NCBI RefSeq assembly: GCF_000482545.1
Contig: NZ_KI519454.1
Coordinates: 2,330,954 to 2,394,953 of the forward strand
Reading direction: 5' to 3'
Origin: Arthrobacter sp. 35W
Lineage (GTDB): Bacteria > Actinomycetota > Actinomycetes > Actinomycetales > Micrococcaceae
DNA length: 64,000 bases
A program made the position numbers and the translations under genes. Below, piece by piece: positions 1 through 9,125 of this stretch. The first letter of the stretch is position 1. Each line of letters opens with the position of its first letter. The notes under the pieces are model-generated. The model did not search any database, was not told where the DNA came from, and saw only the letters and a list, made by a program, of their open reading frames with translations.

Positions 1-1399
1 GGACTGAGACGTCCAGCGCACTGGTCGCCTCGTCGGCGATGAGCAGCCGGGGCTCAAGGATCAACGCCCGGGCAATGCTGACGCGTTGGCGCTGGCCGCC
101 GGAAAGTTCGTGCGGGTAGCGGCCAATGACGGCTGCAGGCAGGTGGACGGCATCGAGCAGCTCCCCCACCCTTTTGCGCCGTTCGGCGGCTGAGGACTTC
201 AGGTGCACCAGCATGGGCTCGGCAATGCAGTCGGCAACACTCATGCGTGGATCCAGGGACGCCACCGGGTCCTGAAGGACGATGCCCAACTGCGACAGCA
301 GGGCCTTGCGCTCCCGCCCCCGCACCGTGCCCAGATCCTTGCCGAAGAGCCTCACTGCGCCGGCGGTTGGTTTGAGCAGCCCGATGGCCGTTCGTCCGGC
401 CGTTGATTTGCCGGAGCCGGACTCGCCCACCAGCCCCAGGGTTTCCCCGTGGGCAAGGGAGAGAGTCACGCCGTCGAGCGCCTTGAAGGAACGGCGGCCG
501 GAACCGTAGACCACGTCCACATTGTCCAGTTCAAGCACAGGCACCGCTAGATGCGACGGCGGATCCTGGGGTTCCCTTCTGCTCCCGGCAATCGCCAGCC
601 GCGGCACGGCATCCAGCAGACGCTGGGTGTAGGGGTGCTGGGGCCGCAGCAGAACGTCCTCCACAGCGCCGATCTCCACCAATTCGCCGCGGAACATCAC
701 CGCAACCCGCTCGGCAAAGTCCGCAACCACTCCCATGTTGTGGGTGACCAGCAGTACGGCAGTATTCATTTCCTTGGCCAGCGTGCGCAGCAGATCAAGG
801 ATGTTGGCCTGGACCGTGACATCCAGCGCCGTGGTGGGCTCATCGGCAATGAGCAGCTGCGGGCGGTTGGCAATGGCGATGGCTATGACCACGCGCTGGC
901 GCTGGCCGCCGGAGAGCTGGGATGGATAGTGGTCCACCCGCTCCTCCGGACGCGGAATTCCGACGGCGGTGAGCAGATCGATGGCCTTCTGGCGCGCGGT
1001 GGCACGGGTGGCGCTTTTGTCGTGGTTGCGCACCACCTCGGCAATCTGCAGACCAATGGTCAGCAAGGGGTTCAAGGCCGTGGAGGGTTCCTGGAAGACC
1101 ATGCCCATGACGCGCCCACGGGCATCGCACATGGCGGCCTCGTCAGCCACGGCGATGGTGCCGCCGGCAACCTTGATGATCCCGCTCGTCGTGGCATTGC
1201 CGGGCAGCAGCCCCATGACGGACAGCGCCACGGTGCTCTTGCCGGAGCCCGATTCACCCACCAGGGCCAGCACCTCGCCCGGATGGACGACCAAGGACAC
1301 TCCGCGGACGGCGGACACGGGGCCGGTCTCCGTGGAGAAGACCACTTCAAGGTCGTGGACGGAGAGTGCGGGGACGGAGCCCTCTACTGTTTTACTCAT
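1..1399 (-). CDS. Dipeptide/oligopeptide ABC transporter, double ATP-binding protein (partial, 3' end outside window)
   Basis: This ATPase powers peptide import on the cytoplasmic face of the membrane. Two complete nucleotide-binding domains (DppD-like then DppF-like) are fused in one chain. Each half has a Walker A of the form GESGSGKST, an LSGGQRQR signature and a Walker B (LLIADEPTTALD in the first, LLIADEATSALD in the second). About 466 residues lie in the window; the C-terminus runs off at base 1. The ATG at 1397-1399 overlaps the stop of the upstream permease gene as ATGA, which fixes the start and indicates translational coupling. It is the promoter-distal gene of the operon that begins with the binding protein at 5104. 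The substrate cannot be read from the sequence. Confidence 0.92.
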   Translation of the reverse strand, partial: MSKTVEGSVPALSVHDLEVVFSTETGPVSAVRGVSLVVHPGEVLALVGESGSGKSTVALSVMGLLPGNATTSGIIKVAGGTIAVADEAAMCDARGRVMGMVFQEPSTALNPLLTIGLQIAEVVRNHDKSATRATARQKAIDLLTAVGIPRPEERVDHYPSQLSGGQRQRVVIAIAIANRPQLLIADEPTTALDVTVQANILDLLRTLAKEMNTAVLLVTHNMGVVADFAERVAVMFRGELVEIGAVEDVLLRPQHPYTQRLLDAVPRLAIAGSRREPQDPPSHLAVPVLELDNVDVVYGSGRRSFKALDGVTLSLAHGETLGLVGESGSGKSTAGRTAIGLLKPTAGAVRLFGKDLGTVRGRERKALLSQLGIVLQDPVASLDPRMSVADCIAEPMLVHLKSSAAERRKRVGELLDAVHLPAAVIGRYPHELSGGQRQRVSIARALILEPRLLIADEATSALDVSV

Positions 1400-2295
1400 T
1401 GCTGGCCTTTCACATCAAACATGTCCCGCAGTCCATCGCCAATGGCGTTGAAGGCGCAGACGACGAGAATAATGGCAATGCCCGGCGGCAGAATCAGCCA
1501 CCATTGACCGCTGTAGGCAGCGTTCAGACCCGCGCTGAGCATGCCGCCCCAGTCGGTGGAGGGAGCCTGGACACCCATGCCGAGGTAGCTGACATAGGCC
1601 ACGAGCAGGATCGCATCGGCCACCTGGAACGTGGCATTGACGACAAGCGTGCTCACGGTATTGGGGACAATGTGCCGGCCGACCACGCGCCAGTGCGATC
1701 CGCCGATGCCGCGCAGGGTCAGCACATAGTCGCGCTGCTTGAGCGAAAGCGTTTCGGCGCGGACCAGCCTGGACGGCACCAGCCAGGACAGTGCCGCGAT
1801 GACCACAATCATGGTCAGGCTGTTGGGCGAGGTGATGGCGGAAATGACCAGCAGGATGAACAGCGCCGGGATGGCAATTCCGCTGTCCACGATGCGCATC
1901 ATGACCGCGTCGATCCAGCCGCCGGCATAGCCGGCCACGGAACCCCAGACGGAGCCGATCATGGTAGCAAGGATTCCGGCCGCCAGACCGATGACCAGCG
2001 ACACCTGGCCGCCCACCATCATCCGGCCGAGTTGGTCAAAGCCGACGGCGTCGGTGCCCAGCGGGTGGCCGTCCCCCGGTGCCAGACCGGCGGAGCCAAG
2101 ATCCACGTGCATCTGGTCGGTGGGGTACAGCAGCGGCCCGAGAAAGGAAAAGACGAAGGCAAAGAGCACCACGGCGATGCCTGCCACTGCCAGCTTGTTG
2201 CGCAGCAGACGTCGGATCATGAGTGCCCGGTTGCTGACCGGGGCCGGCAGATCATTCTCGATGGTTGCCGTGGGCTGGAGCGCTGTGTGGCTCAC
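1396..2295 (-). CDS. Peptide ABC transporter permease, DppC/OppC family
   Basis: This 299-residue inner-membrane permease carries the N-terminal OppC-type extension followed by hydrophobic helices. The BPD_transp_1 coupling region reads roughly LSLKQRDYVLTLRGIG (the EAA-like loop). The length is normal for DppC. It pairs with the DppB-like permease encoded just upstream to form the translocation pore. Both junctions are 4-nt ATGA overlaps: with the permease at 2292-2295 and with the ATPase at 1396-1399. The operon is minus strand and appears intact. Peptide uptake is a family inference; nickel or other DppC-family substrates are possible. Confidence 0.92.
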   Translation of the reverse strand: MSHTALQPTATIENDLPAPVSNRALMIRRLLRNKLAVAGIAVVLFAFVFSFLGPLLYPTDQMHVDLGSAGLAPGDGHPLGTDAVGFDQLGRMMVGGQVSLVIGLAAGILATMIGSVWGSVAGYAGGWIDAVMMRIVDSGIAIPALFILLVISAITSPNSLTMIVVIAALSWLVPSRLVRAETLSLKQRDYVLTLRGIGGSHWRVVGRHIVPNTVSTLVVNATFQVADAILLVAYVSYLGMGVQAPSTDWGGMLSAGLNAAYSGQWWLILPPGIAIILVVCAFNAIGDGLRDMFDVKGQQ

Positions 2296-3248
2296 TGGGA
2301 CTCCCTTACACGTGGATCAATGAGGACCTGGGTCAGATCGGCCAACAGGGAACCGATGACTGTGGCAATCGAGATGATGAGGACGCAGCCCAGCAGCACC
2401 GGGAAATCCGGAGTCTGTGCGGCGTTCCAGAACAACAGCCCCATGCCCGGGTAGTTGAACAACTGTTCGACCACCAGCGCACCGCCAAAGAGCACGGGGA
2501 TGTAGTAGCCCAACATGGTCACCACCGAGGTCAGCGAGTTGCGGAAAACATGCCGGCGCAACACCACCTTCCGAGAGGTGCCCTTGGCCAGCGCCGTACG
2601 GACGTAGTCCTCCGAGAGGTTGTCCAGCGTGGACGAGCGCATATAGCGGCTGAACACGGCGATCATGCCCAGCGCACCTGTCACAACCGGCAGAACCAGC
2701 GCAGCGGGTTCGGCGAAGATCCCCCACACGGTATCGGCCTGGGGCGCCTGGGACGGCAGCCAGGGAAACCATTGGGTGAAGACAATGATCATTACCAGGC
2801 CCAGGAAGAAGACGGGCGTGGCATAGGCCACGAACGACAGCGCCGTGAGGGCATAGTCGGCCGGCCGGTTGCGCCGCGCTGCCTGCCACAATCCCACGGG
2901 GATGGCAATGGACAGCGCGACGACGGCGGACAGCACTGAGAGGACAAGCGTCTTGGGCACCCGTTGGCTCAAGAGGTCGGACACGGAGGCGTTCAGGACG
3001 AACGACTCCCCCAGGTTGCCCTGCAGCAGCCGGCCCAGATAGTCCAGGTACTGGATGACGAGTGGGCGGTCCAGCCCCTGTTCCTTGTTGAACAGCTCCA
3101 GCTGTTCCGGTGTTGCCTGGATGCCCAGCACCCCGCGGGCCGGCCCGCCGGGCAGTGAATGCAGCAGCAAGAAGACGATGATCGTGACAATGAAGACAAC
3201 GATGACGGCCTGCCCCGCGCGTTTCACCATGAACCTTAAGATTTCCAC
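2292..3248 (-). CDS. Peptide ABC transporter permease, DppB/OppB family
   Basis: This 318-residue permease starts with the typical short cytoplasmic N-terminus (MEILRFMVKRAGQ) and a first membrane helix. A large extracytoplasmic loop follows, containing GLDRPLVIQYLDYLGRLLQG, which is characteristic of DppB proteins. The EAA-like coupling loop near residue 215 includes YVRTALAKGTS. The gene begins about 41 bp after the binding-protein gene ends at 3290 and overlaps the next permease gene by ATGA. With its neighbours it forms a complete importer: lipoprotein, two permeases and a double ATPase. Confidence 0.93.
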   Translation of the reverse strand: MEILRFMVKRAGQAVIVVFIVTIIVFLLLHSLPGGPARGVLGIQATPEQLELFNKEQGLDRPLVIQYLDYLGRLLQGNLGESFVLNASVSDLLSQRVPKTLVLSVLSAVVALSIAIPVGLWQAARRNRPADYALTALSFVAYATPVFFLGLVMIIVFTQWFPWLPSQAPQADTVWGIFAEPAALVLPVVTGALGMIAVFSRYMRSSTLDNLSEDYVRTALAKGTSRKVVLRRHVFRNSLTSVVTMLGYYIPVLFGGALVVEQLFNYPGMGLLFWNAAQTPDFPVLLGCVLIISIATVIGSLLADLTQVLIDPRVRESQ

Positions 3249-3289
3249 AACGGTCCCATCAGTGCTTGTAGTTGATTACGGTTGCCGGG

Positions 3290-5104
3290 CTACCAGGTCC
3301 ACCGCTGCGGGTAGATCAGGTCAACGTCCGGACCGGTGCCCTTGAGTCCTGTGGCCGTAACAGCCACCTGGTAGACAGGGTTGGGCATCCACACGACGGG
3401 GAGGTCCTTGGCAAGCAGGCTGGAGTAGTTCTGCATTGCCGAGGTGTCATCGGACTTCACAGCGGCATCGGTGAGCTTGTCGACCTCCGCATTGGAATAC
3501 TGGCCAAAGTTCGCTTTGCCCGTGGAGCCGAAGATCTTCTCGCCCGTCGGATAGGCGGAGAAGTACCAGCTGCCGGAGGTGCCGAAGAAGGACAACTGCC
3601 ACTTGCAGGCCTCATCCGTGCTCTGGCAGGCCTGGGACTGCGCCAGCACGGAGTTCACCGGTGCCGGCTGGACTTTGAAGGAGATGCCCGTCTTGGACAG
3701 CGACGAACGGATCTCATTCATCATGTTGTCCGTCTCGGTGGAACCGCTCTGCGAGAGCACCGTCATCTCAAATTTGGTGTCCTTCGCGATGCCATCACCG
3801 CAATCGGTGGCACCGGTTCCGGGGCTGGTGCAGGAGGCGATGCCATCGGACCCGATGGTCCAACCATGGCTGGTCAGCAGCTTCTGCGCATCGGCGGTGC
3901 TGAACGGGTAGGGGTTGTCCTTTTGGTCCTTGGACAGGTACTCGGAGTCGTTGCCCTGGGGCACTGGACCATATCCCGGCTGCGCGGTGTCGTTCCAGAC
4001 CACCTTGGAGATGCTCTCCTGGTCGATCGACTTTTGGATCGCCTGGCGGGCGTACAGCTGGGAGAAGACCTTGCCCATGGTGGGATTGTTGAAGTTGTAC
4101 GGCATGTAGGTCACTGACCAGCCCGGCTTGGGCGTCACCGTGTAGCCCTTGCCCTCGAACTGGGACTTCTGCGGCATCGACGCTGCCGAGATGTATCCAT
4201 AGTCCAGGGTCTTGCTGCGCAGGGCGTTTTCTTCGGCACTGGCACTGGTGAACGGCAGGAGGTTCACAGTCTTGATGGAGGCGGGGTCGGCGCCGTTGTA
4301 CTTGTCGCTCTTGGCCAATACCACCTTGCCGGAGGCATCGAAGGAGGCCAACTGATAGGGACCGTTGGTGGTCTTCCACAGCGGGTTGGTGGAGTAGCTG
4401 CCCATGTCCTCGGCGGCCTTCACCAAGTAGGCGAACACCGCCTTGGCGCCCTCGGGCGTGCGGTCCAGATCCGAAACGGCGCCATCATCGCTCGTCTTGT
4501 TCCAGGCGTGGGCGGGCATCACCCTGATCAGCGCCAGCTGCGTGGAGGTCAACCATTCGTGGTTGTAGGCAGCATCAAAGGTCATGCTGAAAGTCGAGTC
4601 GTCCACCGCTTTGAAAGCCGTGATGGAGTCCGGCATCTTGCCGGCGGCCGTGTTGGCCCACTGGTCCTTGTTGTTCTTCACCAGGTTGTACCAAAACTCG
4701 ACATCACGGCTGGTGACGGGCGTGCCATCGCTCCAGCTGGTCTTGTTCATGGTGACGGTGACGGTCTTGCCGTCGGCAGAGAAGGTGGCGTCCTTGGCCA
4801 TGCTCGCCTGCTTGTCCAGACCCATGGAACCGCCGGAGGTGTTGTAGACAAACATCGGCGTCCACAAGGCATTGATGATGGAGGCGTTGATGGTGGACGT
4901 GTGGCCCTTGGTGCCCAGGGGAAGGATCCAGTTGGGCGTCTGCGACACCGGCCACGCGTAGCTGACGGAATCTTTGGCCGATGCGGAGGGTCCCGCGGAA
5001 GAACCTGCCCCGCAGCCACTGAGGAGGGCGGCCGTGGCGACGACGCCGGCGCCTGCGGCCAATCCAAGACGGCGGCGGGCGCCGGTCGACAGAGAAGAAA
5101 ACAT
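3290..5104 (-). CDS. Extracellular solute-binding lipoprotein, family 5 (peptide-type)
   Basis: This 604-residue binding protein is the first gene of the peptide ABC operon. The N-terminus has a basic stretch, a hydrophobic core and a lipobox ending LLSGC, with Cys31 as the predicted lipidated residue, so the mature protein sits on the outer face of the membrane. The SBP_bac_5 fold is recognisable from segments such as WSDGTPVTSRDVEFWY and the long beta-rich ligand domain. Its promoter lies in the 5105-5512 gap shared with the divergent ROK regulator, which makes that regulator a good candidate to control it. The ligand is unknown; peptides or, given the ROK protein, oligosaccharides are possible. 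Confidence 0.9.
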   Translation of the reverse strand: MFSSLSTGARRRLGLAAGAGVVATAALLSGCGAGSSAGPSASAKDSVSYAWPVSQTPNWILPLGTKGHTSTINASIINALWTPMFVYNTSGGSMGLDKQASMAKDATFSADGKTVTVTMNKTSWSDGTPVTSRDVEFWYNLVKNNKDQWANTAAGKMPDSITAFKAVDDSTFSMTFDAAYNHEWLTSTQLALIRVMPAHAWNKTSDDGAVSDLDRTPEGAKAVFAYLVKAAEDMGSYSTNPLWKTTNGPYQLASFDASGKVVLAKSDKYNGADPASIKTVNLLPFTSASAEENALRSKTLDYGYISAASMPQKSQFEGKGYTVTPKPGWSVTYMPYNFNNPTMGKVFSQLYARQAIQKSIDQESISKVVWNDTAQPGYGPVPQGNDSEYLSKDQKDNPYPFSTADAQKLLTSHGWTIGSDGIASCTSPGTGATDCGDGIAKDTKFEMTVLSQSGSTETDNMMNEIRSSLSKTGISFKVQPAPVNSVLAQSQACQSTDEACKWQLSFFGTSGSWYFSAYPTGEKIFGSTGKANFGQYSNAEVDKLTDAAVKSDDTSAMQNYSSLLAKDLPVVWMPNPVYQVAVTATGLKGTGPDVDLIYPQRWTW

Positions 5105-5512
5105 ATGTGACTTCTTTCAGACGGTGTTTTTTGGGGGCTCAGCAGATCAACCGGCCCTGCACTATGTGCTTCGCAGTCCCTGTGACGTGGACCACCTGAA
5201 ATCAGTAAACACGCATGTTTCGAAATAAGTCAATTGTTTCTGAAATAAGATCTTTTTGCATTCTTGGCAAAAGTAATACCGCCCAAATCATTACGTCCAC
5301 GCAATTCCAGTGAGCGGCCGACAGATCCAGGAATCGCTCCAATCCACTGGAAACTAGCGGAATATTCCGCCTTCCCGTCATTCTCGGCACCGGCGTTGCG
5401 TACCGGCCGGAAGCCAGATTTCTTGGCCGTGACATGCCCTGCGCGGAATCGTGTGGCTAGACTTGCCACAAAGTATTTCGAGAGGGTCGAATTAAGTAAG
5501 GAAACTTCTTTC
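5105..5512. promoter_or_regulatory. Divergent intergenic region between peptide ABC operon and ROK regulator
   Basis: This 408-bp AT-richer gap separates two divergent transcription units and must hold both promoters. It contains two direct repeats of the form TGTTTC(T)GAAATAAG, at about 5216-5229 and 5236-5249. They are about 20 bp apart, so they lie on nearly the same face of the helix. They look like operator half-sites, plausibly for the adjacent ROK regulator. No convincing gene is present: short ORFs here lack ribosome-binding sites and family resemblance. Confidence 0.45.
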
Positions 5513-6715
5513 ATGAATGAAAAAAGTATTCTCGCGTCTAACGCGTCAAAGGAGGGCGCTGCGGCGCCGCGGCGCGGCCGGGATGTCCACAGCGAGGCAC
5601 TGGCGCTGATCGCTGCCGGCCGCGTACGCTCACGCAGCGAGCTGGGCGAGGCTCTGGCCATGGCGCCGTCGTCCATCTCGCTGGTGGTCCAGACATTGGT
5701 GACGAAGGGCTGGATCACCGAATCCGGGCAGGGGCCCTCCACTGGAGGACGCCGCCCGCGGATCCTGGCCGTGAGCGGGGAGTCCAGCTACGTGCTCTGC
5801 GCCGACATGGGCGGCCGCCATGCCAAGATCGGCGTCATGGGCCTGGACGGGAGCCTGCAGGAATCACGGAGCATCGATTTCGATGTCACCACCGGCCCCG
5901 ACGAAGGCCTCCGGGTCCTCGGGGCGGCCTTCGATTCCCTGATGGCCGAACGCCCCGGCCGGCGCCTGCTGGGAATCGGCGTAGCCCTCCCCGGCCCGGT
6001 CGATGTGGCTGCCGGTTGTGTCGATTCCCCCTCCCGCATGCCCGGTTGGCACCGATACCCCGTGGGCGCGACCCTGGCGGCGCGCTTTGGCACAGGTGTT
6101 GCCGTCGAAAACGACGCCAATGCCATGGCGTTGGGCGAATATTCGGAACGGTCCCCGCGGTCGGGCCAGATGATTGTCATCAAGGCTGGAACGGCCATCG
6201 GAGCCGGGTTCATCATCGACGGCAAGGTCTACCACGGTGCCACCGGGGCCGCCGGCGACATCACCCATGTGCGCACTCCTGCCGCGGGCGATGCGCTGTG
6301 TTCCTGCGGCAACCGCGGATGCTTGGAGACCATCGCCTCAGGTGCCGCCGTGGTGTCGCTGTTGCGGGCCCGCGGGCTCGACGTCTCGACCACTGCCGAT
6401 GTCATCCGGCTGGTGGAGGACGCCGATCCCGATGCCACGGGGCTCGTACGCGACGCCGGCCGGCACCTGGGCGGCGTCGTCTCAGCCATCGTGAACTTCT
6501 TCAATCCCACCGCCGTGCTTCTAAACGGCGTGCTTTCCACCTTGGAGCCCTTCGTGGCCGCCTTCCGCAGCCAGCTCTATGAAGGCTGCCATCCGCTGGT
6601 CACCAAGGAGCTCACCATAGCCGCCTCCTCGCTGGGCGAGGATGCCGGCCTGGTTGGCACCGGCAGGCTGGCCCTCCAGCAGGCCTTCGAAAACCCGCAC
6701 ACCCAGATGTCCTAG
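5513..6715 (+). CDS. ROK family transcriptional regulator
   Basis: This protein is about 400 residues and combines an N-terminal winged helix (about residues 20-80, including RSRSELGEALAMAPSSISL) with a ROK kinase-like ligand domain. The ROK zinc motif CSCGNRGCLE and the VENDANAMALGEY sugar-kinase segment are present. An in-frame upstream extension to 5264 exists, but the ATG at 5513 has an AAGGA ribosome-binding site about 10 nt upstream and the extension lies in AT-rich non-coding-like sequence. ROK regulators normally sense sugars or phosphosugars. Here the divergent operon is a peptide-type transporter and the downstream gene an M81 peptidase, so the effector is uncertain. Confidence 0.88.
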   Translation: MNEKSILASNASKEGAAAPRRGRDVHSEALALIAAGRVRSRSELGEALAMAPSSISLVVQTLVTKGWITESGQGPSTGGRRPRILAVSGESSYVLCADMGGRHAKIGVMGLDGSLQESRSIDFDVTTGPDEGLRVLGAAFDSLMAERPGRRLLGIGVALPGPVDVAAGCVDSPSRMPGWHRYPVGATLAARFGTGVAVENDANAMALGEYSERSPRSGQMIVIKAGTAIGAGFIIDGKVYHGATGAAGDITHVRTPAAGDALCSCGNRGCLETIASGAAVVSLLRARGLDVSTTADVIRLVEDADPDATGLVRDAGRHLGGVVSAIVNFFNPTAVLLNGVLSTLEPFVAAFRSQLYEGCHPLVTKELTIAASSLGEDAGLVGTGRLALQQAFENPHTQMS

Positions 6716-6743
6716 CATGTCCATTCCACGTCCCGGAGGAACC

Positions 6744-8261
6744 ATGAACGAGACCGTCCCCGCTCCCCTGCCCCGCATCGCCATGGCTGGGCTCAGCCTT
6801 GAGGCAAGCACCTATTCCCCTGCCATCACCACGGCAGCAGACCTGCACCCACGCCGCGGAACCGATGTGCTGGACAGATATGAGTTCCTGCGCCCCGGCA
6901 CCGAATTGCGCGGTGCCGCCACATGGTTCCCAGTGCTGCAGGGCCGTGGCGTCCCCGGCGGGCCTGTCCCACTGGATGACTATCTGGCCCTGAAGGCGGA
7001 GATCCTGGCCGGGCTCGCCGCGGCCGGCCCCTTGGACGGCATGATTTTGGATCTGCACGGAGCCATGAGCGTGCTGGGCATGGACGACGCCGAGGGGGAT
7101 CTGGCCGTGGCCGTCCGCGAGGTGGTGGGACCGGACGTCATCATCAGCACCGGGATGGACCTGCACGGCAATGTCTCCTGGCGGCTGGCCGAGGCCTTGG
7201 ACCTGTTGACCTGCTACCGGATGGCACCCCACGAGGACGCCCTGGACACCAAGGAACGGGCGGTGCGGAATCTGCTCCAGCGTCTCGCCATGCCCGGGCG
7301 GCCCCGGCCGCTCAAGGCGTGGATCCCCATCCCCGTGCTGCTGCCCGGAGAGAAGACCAGCACGCGCATCGAGCCGGCCAAGAGCCTGTACGCCATGGTG
7401 CCGGAGGTTGAGGCCCAGGACGGCGTGTTGGACGCTGCCATCTGGATTGGCTATGCCTGGGCCGATGAGCCTCGCAACATGGCCGTCGTCATGGTGACCG
7501 GCGACGATGAGGCCACCATCGTGGCCGGTGCCGAGAGGATTGCCTCTGCGTTCTGGGAGCGGCGCCATGAGTTCAGCTTCGTGGCACCCACCGGGACCTT
7601 GGAGGAGTGTCTGGACAGCGCCATGGCCAGTGCTGCGCGCCCGTACTTCATTTCCGATTCCGGCGACAACCCCACAGCCGGCGGCGCCGGCGACGTCACC
7701 TGGTCCCTGGCCGAACTCCTCAAGCGCGAAGAATTTGCGTCGGGGGAAACCACTGGCATCTACGCCTCCATCCCTGACCCGGCGGCCGTCGAGGCCTGCT
7801 GGCAGGCGGGTGTGGGCGCGGACGTGGATCTGCTGGTCGGTGCCATTGTCGACGCCGGACCGTCGGGGCCGGTGCGGCTTCGTGGCAGGGTGGAGCACCT
7901 CCACGAGGGGGACCCCGACGCGCTTCGCGAGGTAGTGGTGCGTGCCGGCGGCCTCGCCGTGCTGCTGACAGAGGTCCGCAAGCCCTACCACCTGGAGGTC
8001 GACTTCACCCGGAACGGACTGGATCCGCGCGGAACCGACGTCGTCATCGTCAAGATCGGCTACCTCGAACCGGAGCTCTTTGAGATGTCCTCGGACTGGA
8101 TGCTTGCGCTCACCCCCGGCGGCGTGGACCAGGACCTGCCCAGACTGGGCCACCACCGCATCACCCGGCCGATGTACCCGTTCAACCCCGCCATGGCCAC
8201 CCCCGATCTCCACGCTCGCCTGGTGCCCGCGGCCAACGCCGTCGCATCCGTGGAGGCGTGA
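6744..8261 (+). CDS. M81 family metallopeptidase (MlrC/microcystinase C-like)
   Basis: This 505-residue protein belongs to the MlrC-like zinc peptidase family. The zinc ligands are visible as Asp139 and His141 in MDLHGN and His163 in APHED. Their spacing (2 and 22 residues) matches that of MlrC (Asp167, His169, His191). The conserved C-terminal domain, with a TRNGLDPRGTDVVIVK-like segment, is also present. The start at 6744 follows GGAGGA; the longer in-frame reading would overlap the ROK gene. The gene follows the ROK regulator and precedes cutC by 3 bp, so it is probably co-transcribed with both. Cleavage of small or cyclic peptides delivered by the divergent importer is a hypothesis. Confidence 0.88.
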   Translation: MNETVPAPLPRIAMAGLSLEASTYSPAITTAADLHPRRGTDVLDRYEFLRPGTELRGAATWFPVLQGRGVPGGPVPLDDYLALKAEILAGLAAAGPLDGMILDLHGAMSVLGMDDAEGDLAVAVREVVGPDVIISTGMDLHGNVSWRLAEALDLLTCYRMAPHEDALDTKERAVRNLLQRLAMPGRPRPLKAWIPIPVLLPGEKTSTRIEPAKSLYAMVPEVEAQDGVLDAAIWIGYAWADEPRNMAVVMVTGDDEATIVAGAERIASAFWERRHEFSFVAPTGTLEECLDSAMASAARPYFISDSGDNPTAGGAGDVTWSLAELLKREEFASGETTGIYASIPDPAAVEACWQAGVGADVDLLVGAIVDAGPSGPVRLRGRVEHLHEGDPDALREVVVRAGGLAVLLTEVRKPYHLEVDFTRNGLDPRGTDVVIVKIGYLEPELFEMSSDWMLALTPGGVDQDLPRLGHHRITRPMYPFNPAMATPDLHARLVPAANAVASVEA

Positions 8262-8264
8262 TCC

Positions 8265-9050
8265 ATGGAGACATCCACACCACGGCTGGCTCTGGAGATT
8301 GCCGTCACCAGTGCCGCCGGCGCACACACGGCCCAGCGCGTTGGAGCCGACCGGGTGGAGCTGTGTACCGCCCTCGAACTCGGCGGCGTGACACCGTCCC
8401 AGGGGCTCATTGCGGCCGCCGCAGAGTCCACGGGCGGAACACTGCCCGTACATGTGCTGGTCCGGCCGCGGGCCGGCGGCTTCTGCTACTCGGACGAAGA
8501 GCTGCGGACCTACACGCTTGAGTTGCGGTCCATTGCCGCCCAGGGTGTGGCCGGCGTGGTCATCGGGGCGCTGGATGCCAGCGGCGCCATCAACACGGCC
8601 GCCACCACCCGCTTGATGGCCGCCGCGTGGGAAGTGGACCCGGGGCTGTGCATAACCTTCCACCGTGCCATCGACCAGGCCCGCGACGTGGACGCCGCCA
8701 TCTCCGACCTGATTGGGCTCGGTGTACACCGGGTCCTGACATCGGGCCAGGCGGCCACCGCCCACGAAGGTTCAGCCGTCTTGCGGCACATGGTGGCACT
8801 GGCCGACGGCCGGCTTGAGATCATGGCCGGCGGCGGCGTCCGCGTCGAGGACATCGACCTGTTGGCAGCCAGCGTGGGGGTTGACGCTGTGCATCTGTCG
8901 GCGAAGGCCGTCATGGCTCCGGCGCACCGAGCCGTGCTGCCCCTAGGATCGGCCGACGGCGGTGGACATTTCGGAACGGATGCCCGGTTGGCAGCCGAGG
9001 CCGCAGCCGCCGTCCACACCGCCCGCCGGTCCCTCGGCGCCGTCGTCTAA
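8265..9050 (+). CDS. cutC: CutC family copper homeostasis/TIM-barrel protein
   Basis: This 261-residue protein has the CutC TIM-barrel signature. LEIAVTSAAGAHTAQRVGADRVELC is at the N-terminus, with VHVLVRPRAGGFCYSDEE, TFHRAIDQ and RVLTSGQA following, and IMAGGGV near the end. CutC was first linked to copper tolerance, but its biochemical role is unsettled and many homologues have no proven metal function. The gene starts 3 bp after the M81 peptidase, so it is in the same operon. No copper genes lie nearby, which argues that its role here may be enzymatic. Confidence 0.9.
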   Translation: METSTPRLALEIAVTSAAGAHTAQRVGADRVELCTALELGGVTPSQGLIAAAAESTGGTLPVHVLVRPRAGGFCYSDEELRTYTLELRSIAAQGVAGVVIGALDASGAINTAATTRLMAAAWEVDPGLCITFHRAIDQARDVDAAISDLIGLGVHRVLTSGQAATAHEGSAVLRHMVALADGRLEIMAGGGVRVEDIDLLAASVGVDAVHLSAKAVMAPAHRAVLPLGSADGGGHFGTDARLAAEAAAAVHTARRSLGAVV

Positions 9051-9125
9051 CCCTAAACTGGAGGGAGAAACCCGCATCGGAGTCTTGGATTCTTGGTGCC
9101 ACAGAGATCCATTTTCAGGAGCCCC

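Noticed and set aside
6612-8765. Very long minus-strand ORF (about 717 codons) opposite the M81 peptidase and cutC
   Set aside because: It is the antisense shadow of two well-recognised genes in high-GC DNA. Its translation is rich in Gly, His and Arg and shows no family motif.
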